Source: Viola odorata (taxonomy: Eukaryota > Streptophyta > Magnoliopsida > Malpighiales > Violaceae). Taken from it: 64,000 bases of DNA. The notes under the pieces were generated by a model. The model searched no databases and was not told where the DNA came from. It worked only from the letters and a program-made list of their open reading frames with translations. Location of the stretch: the NCBI GenBank assembly GCA_963691705.1, contig OY829538.1, positions 51,611,151-51,675,150 on the forward strand. The letters are read 5' to 3'. Both the position numbers and the translations under genes were made by a program. The first letter of the stretch is position 1, and every line of letters starts with the position of its first letter. Positions 21,790 to 33,390 of this stretch are shown here, in pieces.

Positions 21790-24240
21790 AAACTTATATA
21801 TATATATATATACTTCTTTATTTTAAACTTCGACAAGCTCTAAAGAGGGGGCTAGTTTTCAAAACCTAGGTTCTTAGCTTCGTTTTCTATTTTCTTCTTC
21901 TTCTTCTATCTTATGTTTTTATTTATTTTTACGTATATGTTTTTTTTGTGGAACTAATTATTATTTCTTAGTAAAGACAATTGAAGATTTTTTATTTATT
22001 CAACCGTGAGATCTAATCATTTTTAATATATTTCAGTACTTGTATTTATTTATTTACTATTTAAATGTCAATATTACGTGTGCTTGATTTATGGTATGAT
22101 CAATCTATATGTTGCCCCAACTGTTATAATCATTCTAAAAGCTTAGCCAACCATATACGAGGCTAAAAGATAGAGTAGACAACTAATACGAAGTCATCAT
22201 ATCGTTGGTCCAATTTGGTTAGATAAATAATTAATTAGGGTTAAAGGTTTCGAGCGTATTGTTTATCTTGTCCTAAATGAGTCTTTCATCCACTTCATGG
22301 GCAGGTAGGCTAAATCCATATAAGTATACTTTAGGGGTTGTTAAACTGTCAATCTCTCTTTATAAATGTACGTTGGAGTTGTTTCTCGTAAGAAGGAAAG
22401 TATGAGACCTAAGCATATATGGTCTCTATAACTCATCTAGAAGTTAGGAATTGAATATTGTTGATATAGGATCAGTTGAACTTGAATCACAACTAGATAT
22501 TCATCTTTTCTAGTAAGTTTTCTCTTATTTGTTTTCTTCTTCATTATGCAATTAGTTTAATTAGTTTTACCTCTCAAACTCAAAACTCCCCTTTGTTTCT
22601 TTTATTGTTTTGTTTATATCTGGTTTTTTGTCTAGTTTAGTTTTGCCCATTTTTTGTGAATCGAACTTATTATCATTGTCTTCAATCTTTTTCGTAGCTA
22701 GTGATAAGTTGTAATTATTTTTTATGGCTTTGACAACCGATCACACTCTCATTCATTAAGCAAGGTCACATGTTCGATTATTGTGTATCAAGAAATTACA
22801 TGTTATGAGCACTTTACCCCTTAGTGGACCAACCAAGTGCGAACAAGATTAGACCTTGCACAATGAGTTTGGAATGCTAGTGGTCCCGACCTAAAGAAAA
22901 TTTAGTCTAACTCAGTCACTACCCTCGACCATACTAAACAACAAAATATGTTTTTTCTAAAAATCACTTTCCTCGGAAAGTTATATTTCTAAGAAATTTA
23001 TATTCCGAGAATCAAACCCTATTATATTATATAGGTGACAATATTAAATATAGTTAGAGAGTAAAATGTGAAATCCCACCGTAAAACAGCCACAAGACTT
23101 TCCCAAATGTCTCACGATAACTCACTTTGTTTTCCTTAAACTTTTTCATTCTTTGCTTAGAAGTTATTCCATTCCAATCTTAAGTCACTAATAAAGCACC
23201 GCTAATATAAACCGAGGATACAAGGTTAAGAAACAAAAAAAATGTCAATTTCTAGCTTTAAGCCATCACATAAATTACATTTCATACCAATAATTGTAAA
23301 TTTTGGATGAATTATTGTAATTAGTTGGAAAAATAAAGTAGAACACAACAAAAATACGTAGGATTCCCTCAACTTTTTTAGTCAATAATTAAAGTTGGAA
23401 TAGAATAATTTATCAGAGACTTAGTTTAATTAATTTGATGCTTATTGATTTAGAGAAAGAAAAAAGAAAATTTTCTAAAAAATGTGTATTTTAATCATCT
23501 TCTTAGTCGGTGTAAAACAACCATAGAAGACAATTGATCATAAATGAATGGAGTAATAACGGTAGTCTCATGATCGAGATGTAAGGGTTTAATGATGATA
23601 ATATTATGGAAAAATCTATAAATTAAAAATTAAAAAAACGGAAACTATGATTTAGTTATGTATGTGTTATGTATATCCCTCCACGAAAAAAAAAACTTAG
23701 GTTTGGCTCGTCGATATATTCTGCGTTTCTGAAAAAATCAAACGCCCCATCCTCAAACGATATGTCACATGAGGAAAATGGGATTCGATCCCTAGTTTAG
23801 TGGCAAAGTCCGGACCACGGTGATGCTTTGATATATATTACATGTTTCTAATAAAAAAATAATTAAACAAATCTACTTTCATAATTTTCTATATATATTA
23901 AAATGAAAGCCTTAATTATTTTTACTCTCTAATATTTCAATTAGTTTATACAACAATATTTTATAAAAACAAAAAATAAAAATTAATAATTTGCTATGGA
24001 GAAAAAAAATTGAATAAGCTTTTATACATAGCTAGTACTTTCATTTTGAATTGGGTCGCTCCCGTTAATAATGGAAAATACAGGGTAGTTATCGACGGGA
24101 ATTTCGTCCGTCAATAACTTCCGTTATAATTTATATAATATTTTATTCATTGTAAATGAGATGTTAATATGATTAATGCTTGGGAAATACACATATATTT
24201 ACTTTCAAAAACAATATTATAAAAAGTTAAAAAAATAACT
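21790..24240. other. AT-rich intergenic DNA without recognisable genes
   Basis: Apart from a (TA)n run near 21797-21812 and a CTT microsatellite near 21893, I see no open frames, terminal repeats or conserved motifs. At 24060-24120 a fragment with TCGACGGGAATTTCGTCCGTCAATAA resembles the subterminal repeats of large plant transposons; a related fragment is at 57960-58220. Confidence 0.5.
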
Positions 24241-24269
24241 TCGCGTTTGTACCCAATATCCGAGTCACA

Positions 24270-24565
24270 CCGTTAGTTTGCAATTTATTCAATTTCAACT
24301 ACATGTTTGTCAATTTTAACAAACTACACTCTAATTTCAAAATGAATTAAGACCTGCTTGGTTTTTCATTAAGAAGCCTTAGATTTTTCTTACGTGGAAA
24401 ATATATTTTTTTTAAATTTAAAAAAATGACGTGGAAAATATATTTTTTCCTCCCCAAAAGTAAGGCCTCTTTATGGAAAGTCAAATATATTTAGATGCAA
24501 TTTTAAAATTAGAGTGTGGTTTTGCAAAATTGATGAACGTAGGACTTAAATTGAACAAATTGCAA
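24270..24565. mobile_element. MITE-like inverted repeat
   Basis: The left arm AGTTTGCAATTTATTCAATTT, followed by CAATTTTAACAAACTACACTCTAATTT, is mirrored by AAATTAGAGTGTGGTTTTGC and AAATTGAACAAATTGCAAACT on the right. The arms are about 90 bp with diverged positions. The core contains a duplicated GACGTGGAAAATATATTTTTT. No clear target duplication was found, so the superfamily is unassigned. Confidence 0.5.
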
Positions 24566-24599
24566 ACTGGGGGTAACATTCGTGATACGTCCCTGATAT

Positions 24600-25240
24600 C
24601 TTAGGGAGCGTTTTTTGTTGATTTGGTCCAAGAAAACCCCTTCAAACAGCAACAACTTAACCAACTAATGCAATTAAGTTCCTAACCCAACTGTGATGGA
24701 TGATTAAAACCCTAATTCGATAATCAATTAGGATCTTGACTCAAAACTTCTAAGTTTTTAAACCAACCTATGCTTGGAACCCTAGAACAGATTAGACGAT
24801 AGGGAAATAATGGTTTTACTTAATCAACACTAGTTCCAAATAGTTTTGCTCATGAGTTCTTCGTCAGAACCAAAGAAGAGACATTTCTCACAATTATGTG
24901 TTTTATCAATAAAATCGTCTAACTGAAATAAAAGATATAAAAGGGTTTATATAGCAACTAAAAGTGACCTAAGTTCGTCCAAGATACAACAAGGTCGGCT
25001 CCCTTGGTGTGAAAACACGCTAAAGCTAAGACTTAACTAGAAATCCTATACTGAGTAGAATTCGGCAATCAGCCCCTGTTTACTTAAGTATAACGACTTC
25101 ACTTAGGTAATTAAAGCTGATAATGAAATAATTAACATAATTAAATATTCCGCTAATAAAATAAATAAAAATATCCAATAATTAAATAAGTCTTGATAAA
25201 TAAAAATAGCAAGGATGTGCATACAAGCAAGTTGGCACAT
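24600..25240 (-). repeat. Possible 3' LTR of the decayed Ty3/gypsy element
   Basis: This segment follows the end of the pol relic on the minus strand, where a 3' LTR would lie. It contains a TATATAA-type box (near 24948-24955) read in the same direction. The termini are not clear. The call rests mainly on position. Confidence 0.3.
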
Positions 25241-25249
25241 TCATTGTGT

Positions 25250-25589
25250 TTCAATGATCAAACAAGCTAGGATTGCCTTGAAATTCAAGTTGAGACTTCA
25301 TCAAAGGAAGGTTGAATGATGTTGACAAGATTCATTCTAACTTGGCTATTTTCTTCAAGAATGACTCCTCAATTGTTGCCTCCTTCTTGAGCTCCTCTTG
25401 AATGAGCAATGTCAAAGTTGCTTGCAACTTCTTGCTCTTAGCTCGTGTCAATGGAGCTTGAGGGATAGGCATCACATGTTTAGCTCCTTAGACCGCATCA
25501 TTCCCTCCATCATAAAAAGGATTTGTCTTTAAATCTTCATCTAAAATATCAAACAAAGACAAATCACGAACATTGAAAAGAAACACTAA
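25250..25589 (-). pseudogene. Ty3/gypsy pol relic, C-terminal tail (segment 3 of 3)
   Basis: On the minus strand this reads FNVRDLSLFDILDEDLKTN, then NPFYDGGNDAV, an in-frame stop, and a tail APLTRAKSKKLQATLTL. This is the classic end of plant gypsy integrase (the ...SDLSPFDV...LRTNPF and ...PITRARAKK type). Upstream it stops exactly at the TAA where a Harbinger element (25590-28300) begins, and the upstream part continues beyond that element at 28301. A one-base frameshift and a stop show it is dead. Confidence 0.8.
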
Positions 25590-25904
25590 GGTTGCGTTTC
25601 ACAATGCAAAATTTCTGTTTTGCAAAATTTTATGTTTTGCAAAATTTTCAGTTTTTGCAAAACAACAGAAAATTTTGCAAAATTTTCAATTCTGCTTCAC
25701 AGCTATAGTACGTTTTCTGTTTTGCAAAATGCATTTTTCAGCCTTAGAAAACTCGAAATCGTATTCACCTAACAACTATTTCTTATTTTTCTGAAAAGCA
25801 AAAGTTACTACTTTTGTTAAATCAATTTTATTTTAATTAAAAGAAAATGCTAATATTTTTTTTAAAAAAAAATTAATAAACTAAATAGTAGCCTATTTTA
25901 AATT

Positions 25905-26165
25905 TGTTAAAGATCAAATATAAATATTCTAAATATATTCATGTCTAAATTCAAAAGCACAAACCATTTAGGAGGAAAAAAAATTGGAAAATTTTTGAAA
26001 ATTTTCCAAAATCTGTTTCACAGCAAATTTTTCAGTTTTGCAATTGCAAAACAGATTTTCAGAATTAACACTACAAGTTTAGAAAATTTTGCAAACGCCA
26101 TATTTGAAGTTTTGCAATTGCAAAACGATTTTTCAGAATTAACACTACAAGTTTAGAAAAAATGT
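25905..26165 (+). repeat. Internal direct repeat, copy 1 (copy 2 at 27303-27605)
   Basis: Both copies run from TTTGTTAAAGATCAAATATAAAT through ATTCATGTCTAAA, CACAA.CCATTTAGG and CAGAATTAACACTACAAGTTTAGAAAA. The latter sentence-like motif itself occurs twice within each copy. The 26166-26400 stretch after copy 1 is a simple-sequence degeneration of AAAAAATGTAAAAAATCC. Confidence 0.75.
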
Positions 26166-26639
26166 AAAAAATGTAAAAAAATGAATAAATTCCCAAAAAA
26201 ATCTAAAAAATGTAAAAAATCCAAAAAAATGTAAAAAATCCCAAAACAATGTAAAAAATGTAAAAAATTCAAAACAATTTAAAAATTCCCAAAAAATGTA
26301 AAAAAATCCAAACAAAATGTAAAAATCCTCAAAAGATGTAAAAAATCCAAAAAAAATAAAAAAATTCCAAAAAAATGTAAAAATTCTAAACAAAATTAAT
26401 CTAAAAATCCTGAAAAAAATTTAAAAATAATAAAAATAGTCTTGAATTATTTGGACATGAAATTATTTGTTCAAAAAAATTGTAGAAATCCAAAAGAAAT
26501 TAATTAATCAAAAATTTCCAAAAAATTTATAAAATTCAAAATTGGAATTAAAAATTAAATATCAATATAATATTTCCGTTCATGAAAATAAAATACATAT
26601 AAAATAGTCTTGAATTATTTGTTCATGACATGAATACTA

Positions 26640-26784
26640 CTCCCTCTGGTGCAAATTAAACGTTCATCCTTAACGTACGTTCGAAAAAAAGTACGGAATT
26701 TTTCGGGGTCAAATAGTGAGTCATCCGGCGTCCTCGAAATGCGTGCGCAAATAGTAAATGACGTTTAATTTGCACCGGAGGGAG
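26640..26784. mobile_element. Stowaway MITE inside the Harbinger element
   Basis: A 145-bp element with ends CTCCCTCTGGTGCAAATTAA and its inverted partner, flanked by TA (26638-26639 and 26785-26786). It shares AACGTACGTTCGAAAAAAAG and GGGGTCAAATAGTG with the Stowaway at 21556-21787, so they belong to one family. A truncated relative (CTCCCTCCATTCCC...GCGGATGACTCACTATTTG) is at about 27231-27303. Confidence 0.9.
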
Positions 26785-28300
26785 TACAAATTTAAACTCA
26801 ATTGAACTAAAAAATATATATTTTTTGTCACTATCCGATCCGGTTCTGATAACTATGGTCCAAGAATATGGACTAAAATTTGTGACTTGGATTTATATTT
26901 CTTAACTATTGGTCCAAGTTGGTAAAGGAAATCTAAAGAGAAGTGGGTTTATCATTATAAAATTCATCATTGGACGGACAAACGTGGCATAAGCAGGATC
27001 ATCTAGACACAATTAACGACCATTGACGTTGACGCCTCCGAAGCAAATAAAAGTCTCCACGCGCTCTCTTCAGTTGTTAGGAAGCATGCAATAGCGCGTG
27101 AGCAAACTAATTACTCATAGTATGATTGCAGTCGCCCGGTTGGTAATTCCAACCTCATCTACATTTTTACTGATATTTTTACTACTAATCAAATAACTCA
27201 TTGACTTCTCAATTATATATTAAATGGTTCTCCCTCCATTCCCAAAAGAATGACGTTTACTATTCTGGCACGTATCTCAAGGCGGGCGGATGACTCACTA
27301 TTTGTTAAAGATCAAATATAAATATGCTAAATATATTCATGTCTAAACTCAAAAGCACAAGCCATTTAGGGAGAAAAAAATTTTGAAAAAATTTCAGAAA
27401 AATTTCCAAAAGTTAGAAAAATTTCCAAAATTTGTTTCACAGCAACATTTTGCAAATGGCAAATTTTCAGCAAATTTTTCAGTTTTGCAATTGCAAAACA
27501 GATTTTCAGAATTAACACTACAAGTTTAGAAAATTTTGCAAACGCCATATTTGAAGTTTTGCAATTGCAAAACGTTTTTTCAGAATTAACACTACAAGTT
27601 TAGAAAAAATGTAAAAAATCCAAAAAATGTAAAAATTCCCAAAAAATGTTAAAAAATCTATAAAAAAAATTAATCTAAAAATCCAGAAAAAATGTAAAAA
27701 CTCTAAAAAAATTAATTAGGAGTATTTAGTATTTATTAAACTAATGTTTGTATGTAAATATTGATCTAATTTTATTCGTATGAGTTTAATTAGGAGTATT
27801 GATTAATTAAAATAATTAGAACATTGGAATCAATTAACCAGGATTAATTTTAGATAAATATAAAAAAATGTGTATCTTTAGCCATATTTATTCTTATTTG
27901 TTTAGGATGTGTGAAGTTATTTATTTTAAATTGAGTTTGTATTTATTTCATAATGTAACTTTCAATAATAACATGATAAAAAATGTTATTCATTACAATG
28001 TTAAACATTGAATTTTACTGATATGATTTTAATTAGAAGCATTAGTTATTTAAATATCAATTATGAAATACTTTTAGCACAATTTGTATCAATTTACATA
28101 AATTACAAGGATAGATATGTTTAAAATAACATTATTATTTTTTTAGATTAATAATATGGATTTATTGAACTAGAGTAAAAAATTAAAATTAAAATTTTTG
28201 CAAAACATAAAATTTTGCAAAATTTTGGCTGTGAAACAGCTTTTGCAAAATTTTCCAGTTTTGCAAAATTTTCTGAAATTTTGCGTTGTGAAACAACCCC

Positions 28301-28533
28301 TAACATTTTCATACTCATTTGGAAAATCCAGCTTGTAAGCATTGTCATCATCTTTGCAATCACTTGAAAAAGTCCATCCTCCCTTGGATCAAGCTTGCCT
28401 TTTCGCCTCTAGGGAAATCTTTCCTTCCGAAGGTATACCCAAACTCTATCTCCAGGCTGAAAATCAACCACTTAACATCCCTTGTTCCTTTGGGCAACAA
28501 CCTTAGAGTTCATCTTCTCAATATTGACTTTAA
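28301..28533 (-). pseudogene. Ty3/gypsy pol relic, integrase C-terminal domain (segment 2 of 3)
   Basis: The strip of host sequence between the two Harbinger elements. On the minus strand it reads KVNIEKMNSKVVAQRNKG, a stop, then VVDFQPGDRVWVYLRKERFP and DDDNAYKLDFPNEYENV. This is the GDWVWVHLRKERFP and NDNAYKVDLPGEY block of plant gypsy integrase. It is bounded on both sides by TAA, the target sites of the flanking elements, and joins in frame with the segment at 34251 if the 5.7 kb element is disregarded. Confidence 0.85.
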
Positions 28534-29130
28534 GGGCCTGTTTCATAATGAAAATAACTCTATTTGGAGATATTTCTGTTTTCCAAAATTTTCTGTTTGG
28601 AGATATTTCCAGAATTATTTCTGAAAATGAAAATTTTGTTTCACAGCTACAGTACATTTTCTGTTTTCCAACCTAGAAAACTCGAAATCGTATTCACCTA
28701 ACAACTATTTCTTATTTATTTTTTAAAAAAAACTACTACTTTTGTTAAATCAATTTGATTTTAATTAAAAAACAATGCTAATGTGTTTTTTTAAAAAAAA
28801 TTAATAAACTAAAGAGTAGCCCATTTTAAGTTTGTTAAAGATCAAATATAAATATGGTAAACATATTCATGTTTAAATTGAAAGCACACGCCATTTAGGG
28901 GTTGTTTAATTTTTGGAAAATTTTTCAAAAATTGAAAATATTTTCAAAATCTGTTTCACAGCAACATTTTCCCAAATGGAAAATTTTCAGAAAATTTTTC
29001 AGTTCTGCAATTGGAAAATTATGGAAACGCCATTTTAGAAGTTTTCCAAAAAAAATAGCTCAACCGATCCATATTGTTAACATGAAAAAGAAACAATGTT
29101 ATTTTAGACATGTCTACCCTCATAATTTAT

Positions 29131-29782
29131 AAATATGCTAAATCTATTCATGTTAAAGATCAAGTATAAATATAATAATTCCGTTCATGAAAATAAAATA
29201 CATATAAAATAGTCTTGAATTATTTGTTCATGACGTGGATACTACAAACTCCAAATCGTATTCACCAAAGAACTATTTTTTCTTTTTTTTTTGAAAAACG
29301 AAAACCACTACTTTTGTTAAATCAATTTGTTTTGAATTAAAAAAACAATGTTAGTTTTTTTTTAATTTTTGAAGATTAATAAACTAAATAGTAGCCCATT
29401 TTAATTTTGGTAAAGATCAAATATAAATATGCTAAATCTATTCATGTTAAAGATAAAGTATAAATATAATAATTCCGTTCATGAAAATAAAATACATATA
29501 AAATAGTCTTGAATTATTTGGTCATGACGTGAATACTACAAACTCCAAATCGTATTCACGTAAGAACTATTTTTTCTTTTTTTTTTGAAAAACGAAAACT
29601 ACTACTTTTGTTAAATCAATTTGTTTTTAATTTAAAAAAACAATGTTACTTTTTTTAATTTTTGAAGATTAATAAACTAAATAGTATCCCATTTTAATTT
29701 TGTTAAAGATCAAATATAAATATGATAAATCTATTCAAGTTAAAGATCAAATATAAATATAATAATTTCGTTCATGAAAATG
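29131..29782. repeat. Tandem repeat of about 294 bp, 2.2 copies
   Basis: Units start with AAATATGCTAAATCTATTC at 29131, 29425 and (partial) 29718. Each full unit contains ATAATTCCGTTCATGAAAAT, CTTGAATTATTTG, CCAAATCGTATTCAC and AAACTAAATAGTA. The unit is built from sequence also present once near 28680-28880, so it arose by local duplication inside the Harbinger element. Confidence 0.85.
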
Positions 29783-30045
29783 TAATAATTCTGTACCATA
29801 TTCTGTGAATAGTTGATCAGTTCTATCTTCCATTCGAATAAAGTTGTGTAGTGTACAACAAGCTAGAGATATTTGCCTCTGACGCCGAAGAGGATAATTT
29901 GGAATGGACTTTAAGATTGGAAATCTAGCCTTCAGAACGCCAAAAGCCCTTTCAATCACATTTCTCAATGACGAATGTCGATAGTTAAACAATGCATACT
30001 TTCTTGTTATCCTTCCTCGTCCACGAAAATCATTTAAGTGATACC

Positions 30046-30445
30046 TAGGGGTGAACAAGACCCGGACTGACCTAGAAACCGAACCGGAACCCGCTATTTT
30101 TTTACCCGGACAGGACCGGCCTGGTTTTTTTTTTTTTTTTTAGACCCGGTCCGGTTCTCCAGCTTCTCAAACCCGGGAACCGGCCCGGCAGCCCGGAGGA
30201 CCTAAAATATAAATATAAATATAAATATAAATATAAATATAAATATATATATGCACTATAATATCAAAGTTTCCATTTGGTTTGATGGTTAACTCTTCAA
30301 ATGTCATCTTAAAGGGGAGAGGTTCAAATCTACTTAGCTCCTACTTTCTTTTTCCTATTCTTTATAATAGGTGGAAAGTTTTAATTAAAAAAATAATTAA
30401 AAAAACAAATCCAGTCCGGCCCAAACCGACCCGTGTACACCCCTA
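30046..30445. mobile_element. hAT MITE with perfect 8-bp duplication, inside the transposase gene
   Basis: Exactly 400 bp, starting TAGGGGTGAACAAGACCCGG and ending with the inverted partner CACCCCTA. It is flanked by GTGATACC on both sides (30038-30045 and 30446-30453). An 8-bp duplication and TAGGG ends mark the hAT superfamily. CCGG-rich subtermini enclose an (ATAAAT)n microsatellite (about 30200-30250). Leaving out the element and one duplication gives a continuous transposase frame (GERYHLNDF), so insertion hit a frame that was open at that point. Confidence 0.95.
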
Positions 30446-30540
30446 GTGATACCGTTCACCACTATAAGGAGCAAAAAATCTAGAAATATTTGGATAACCA
30501 GCATCAACTGCATAATAGTAGCTTGCCAAAGATAAATAAC

Positions 30541-30646
30541 AATCACATATTTGTAGTAAACCATTAATGTAACAGCTAATAAATATTGTTATGAATCACA
30601 TATTTGTAGTAAACCATTAATGTAACAGCTAATAAATATTGTTATG
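30541..30646. repeat. Perfect 53-bp tandem duplication
   Basis: The unit starting AATCACATATTTGTAGTAAA occurs at 30541-30593 and 30594-30646 without a visible difference. It lies in the intron-like gap between transposase segments. Confidence 0.9.
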
Positions 30647-31943
30647 AATTACAGAAATAATATTTTACCAGCTGCGGGGCATAGGAAAAGCATTATCTGG
30701 TCTTGTTAATGCATCAAGAAAGACGTGTGAATAATTAGTTGTGCCTTCCCAACCAGTATACACAAAGGTAAACATCATATTATGCGAACACGCCGCCATA
30801 ACATTTTGAGTAACAAGTGTTTTTCTACTCCGAGAAGTTTTTTTTTTTGGCCGAAAACTAAGCTACGACATGAGTACCATCTATAACACCTATACATTTC
30901 TAAAAGAGAAAAAATAACACATAGATAAGTTTAATATTCAAACATAATTATTTTTATTTAGTCATCATGAATTTATAATACACGTGCATACCTGAAAATA
31001 TGGATACCATCTAGCATTTGCTTGTATCTCTAGTTGAATGGGTCCTCTTTCAACATGTCTGATCAAATCAGTTCCTAAACGAACTAAAGCGCGTATCACA
31101 CCCTTAACCCAACGTGAGACTGTCGCAGTTGAATGCTGAAATCGTTCTACCACCAGCCTTTGAGTTATTCTATGACATAATACAGTTAATCTCATTGCCA
31201 CACCCTTTTCCAAACTAACTGCACGTGAGTTCTGTAAGTTCAACCCTCTCAACCTGTCACATAAGTTCAGAAACACATGTGGCCTCATACAAAAACTGTC
31301 GTAGCATCTAATTGGATTTCCCAGTAAAACTTCAATAATATATGCTCTACCGGTGAGCATAGATGTGCGGCAAGGTATTCTATCAATGAAACTGTTTTCA
31401 CTTTTCATTAACATACGGAGGATCATAGCCTCCTCGAGCTCGTCGTCGTCGTCATCATCATCAGTAGAACTATCACTATTTGAATTAATAACAGAAGTAT
31501 TAGAACAATTCTAGAAATATTGAGACATTTCACCTACACTATTAAACAATTATATTGTATTAGTTATACCAATTACAAAATTAGCTAAATTGACATGTTA
31601 ATAATAAAATTAATTGACAATCATACTTAACATAAATGTCATAGAATTGTACCAGCATACATAACAACCAAGTCATAAATATTTGAAAACAACCTCCAAA
31701 GAAAACTCATAAAATAAGTTTACAGGATTTTAAAACAAGTCACCATCATTCTAAAGCCCTCAACCAGGACTTCCTCCTCACAATGGACATCTTCATGAAC
31801 ACTTTTCTCCAATGAGATTCTTTGAACTGCATAAGTGCATTGTTATAAAAGGCATCCGAAATATTATCTAAACTCTCTAACGCATCCATGCACGCATGAA
31901 CAAAGTATGTATCTCGCGATGGACTTGTAACTTCAGACTGCTC

Positions 31944-32741
31944 TCATCTACACTTCTTTATTTTTTCTTTAAAATAATCAGTCCTAGCACTAGCAGATGA
32001 TGCCATTATCTCCATATAAGGGTCCCACTTATTAGAACCTCCTTTCTTACCACGCCTAGTACCTGTATCATTCTCCACAGTACGTTTTCCTTTTGAGCTC
32101 CCACCACCAGACCTGTCACCTTCAATTTCATGATCATCTTCAGGTACATGAACACCATAGTTCAGAAAGTCTTCTTCATTTTGGCGTTCTTCATCTGAGC
32201 TCGGCGGCAATTGCGAAGAACCATGATGGAGTTGTTCAGTAGCGGTAGATCTGTTAAACACTTGACCAAGGAGCTCATAGTTTTGACAGCCTTTATTTCT
32301 AAATGTCTTGTAGATCTTATTTTTCTGCAAAGAAAATAAACAACATTGAATTTAATCAAAATTCAGAAAATTTATGATATGAATTACTAAAGAAACTTGT
32401 AAAAAAACGTAACATACCATGAAAAACATTTGCCACACAGCTTCAGGTGCATACACAGTGTTTAAACTTGATTGGTAGGTGACTCCTATATGGTCTAACA
32501 AATCTAAAAATTAGCGATGTTTTTGTCGCAGTCGATTGTATTTGCCTAACAACTTGACTGATCCAAATCGTTCACCGGAAGCTAAGTATAATTCGTTATC
32601 CATGTCTTGCCAATCCGTAGATTTAAAACTAGGAGTACCATTTTGATCTACCTTAACTCTCTTGTACAATATTTCTAAAAAATTCACTTTAGTTGCATCG
32701 GACCATTTACCATCATCTTCTCCGTCATTTCTTCTTCCCAT
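31944..32741 (-). pseudogene. Harbinger Myb/SANT-like DNA-binding protein
   Basis: The second gene of the PIF/Harbinger element. Exon 1 (32741 to about 32418) starts MGRRNDGEDDGKWSDATK and contains FLEILYKRV, STDWQDMDNEL and GKYNRLRQKHR. This is the trihelix-like Myb/SANT fold of the plant Harbinger partner protein. An in-frame TAA (32511-32513) interrupts it before FLDLLDHIGVTYQSSLNTVY. After an intron (acceptor CTTTGCAG near 32328) exon 2 reads KNKIYKTFRNKGCQNYELLG, an acidic/serine-rich linker, a basic patch (GTRRGKKGGSNKWDPYMEIM) and ends KEKIKKCR. Family members bind the element's subterminal repeats and bring the transposase to the ends. One stop makes this copy defective. Confidence 0.85.
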
Positions 32742-33119
32742 CTAATAATTCGCAAAATTACAGAAGCACTCAAATGACCCACATAAAAAAATTAAAGCCC
32801 CGGTAGGACAATATAAAAACTAATTTATACAATCAATATAAAACAACGAACTCAAACAATCATACTACTAATAAATGACAATATTTAAATTAAAGCGGTA
32901 TTAATATTAAAACTTAATTAATTACCAGATGCAAATTCAGGGCACAAATGACAATCTTAAATTGACACAAATCAACCAACCAAATAGAACCAGAAGCAAA
33001 TTCAGGGCACAAAGCGAGCAGATGTATGAGTAAATAACAATACAAACACACAGTGAATAGTAACACTTGAGGGCAACTTCGAATTTTTAAAATAATGAAC
33101 AGCAAACGTCGTCAAAATA

Positions 33120-33390
33120 TCAAAACAACCCCAGATAACTGACCGGAATGACGAGGCAAGAAGAACCCAGGTGGCAGCGATGTCAGAGGTGGTCGGAGTG
33201 AGCAACACGCGCCGTCGCGTGAAGGAGTCCGACGGAGATGTTGGCGGCGCGTCGCCAGTCAGAATGTCACGCTTCCACTTGCTCCCGACTCGTCTCGTCC
33301 TTGCGCTCCTTCTTGTGCCGGCGGTGAGAACAACAAACTCTTAGAAGTGGTCGGACTGAGAAAACAGAAAAAAAATGGAATTGGTTGTTG
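33120..33390 (-). promoter_or_regulatory. GC-rich leader/promoter region of the Harbinger element
   Basis: A sudden GC-rich stretch (CGGCGGCG-type, with GACGGAGATGTTGGCGGCGC) upstream of the Myb-like gene, in otherwise AT-rich DNA. It probably contains the 5' leader. From 33400 to 34130 the element is AT-rich without further genes. Confidence 0.4.

Larger units (their letters stand above)
25590..28300. mobile_element. Non-autonomous PIF/Harbinger-type element, 2.7 kb
   Basis: The left end GGTTGCGTTTCACAATGC and the reversed right end GGGGTTGTTTCACAACGC are terminal inverted repeats. TAA lies on both sides (25587-25589 and 28301-28303), the Harbinger target duplication. The subterminal regions are packed with TTTTGCAAAA palindromes. 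No transposase is encoded. The interior carries a direct duplication (25905-26165 and 27303-27605) and a Stowaway MITE. It sits inside a gypsy pol relic. Its internal sequence resembles that of the larger Harbinger element at 28534-34247, so the two are related families. Confidence 0.82.
29780..31426 (-). pseudogene. PIF/Harbinger transposase, degenerate
   Basis: Exon 1 (about 31426-30990) carries the N-terminal DNA-binding region: IPCRTSMLTGRAYIIEVLLG, MRPHVFLNLCDRLRGL, RFQHSTATVSRWVKGVIRAL, up to WYPYFQ before a GTATGC donor. The DDE domain follows at about 30890-30665: IDGTHV (first Asp), with two stops and a frameshift in the next 15 codons, then QNVMAACSHNMMF and GWEGTTN. The last part gives AVDAGYPN (second Asp) and, beyond the hAT MITE at 30046-30445, YHLNDFRGRGR and SSLRNVIERAFGVLKARF (catalytic Glu). 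The enzyme would excise and reinsert the element at TWA sites with the help of the Myb-like protein. The frameshift and stops make this copy inactive. A second PIF family copy of different sequence is at 10281. Confidence 0.87.

Noticed and set aside
26166..26400. Large minus-strand open frame rich in Phe
   Set aside because: It results from the AAAAAATGTAAAAAATCC simple repeat; not a gene.
30262..30325. tRNA-like A and B box words inside the hAT MITE
   Set aside because: TGGTTTGATGGTTA and GGTTCAAATCT have roughly the right spacing, but no cloverleaf could be drawn. They belong to the MITE sequence.
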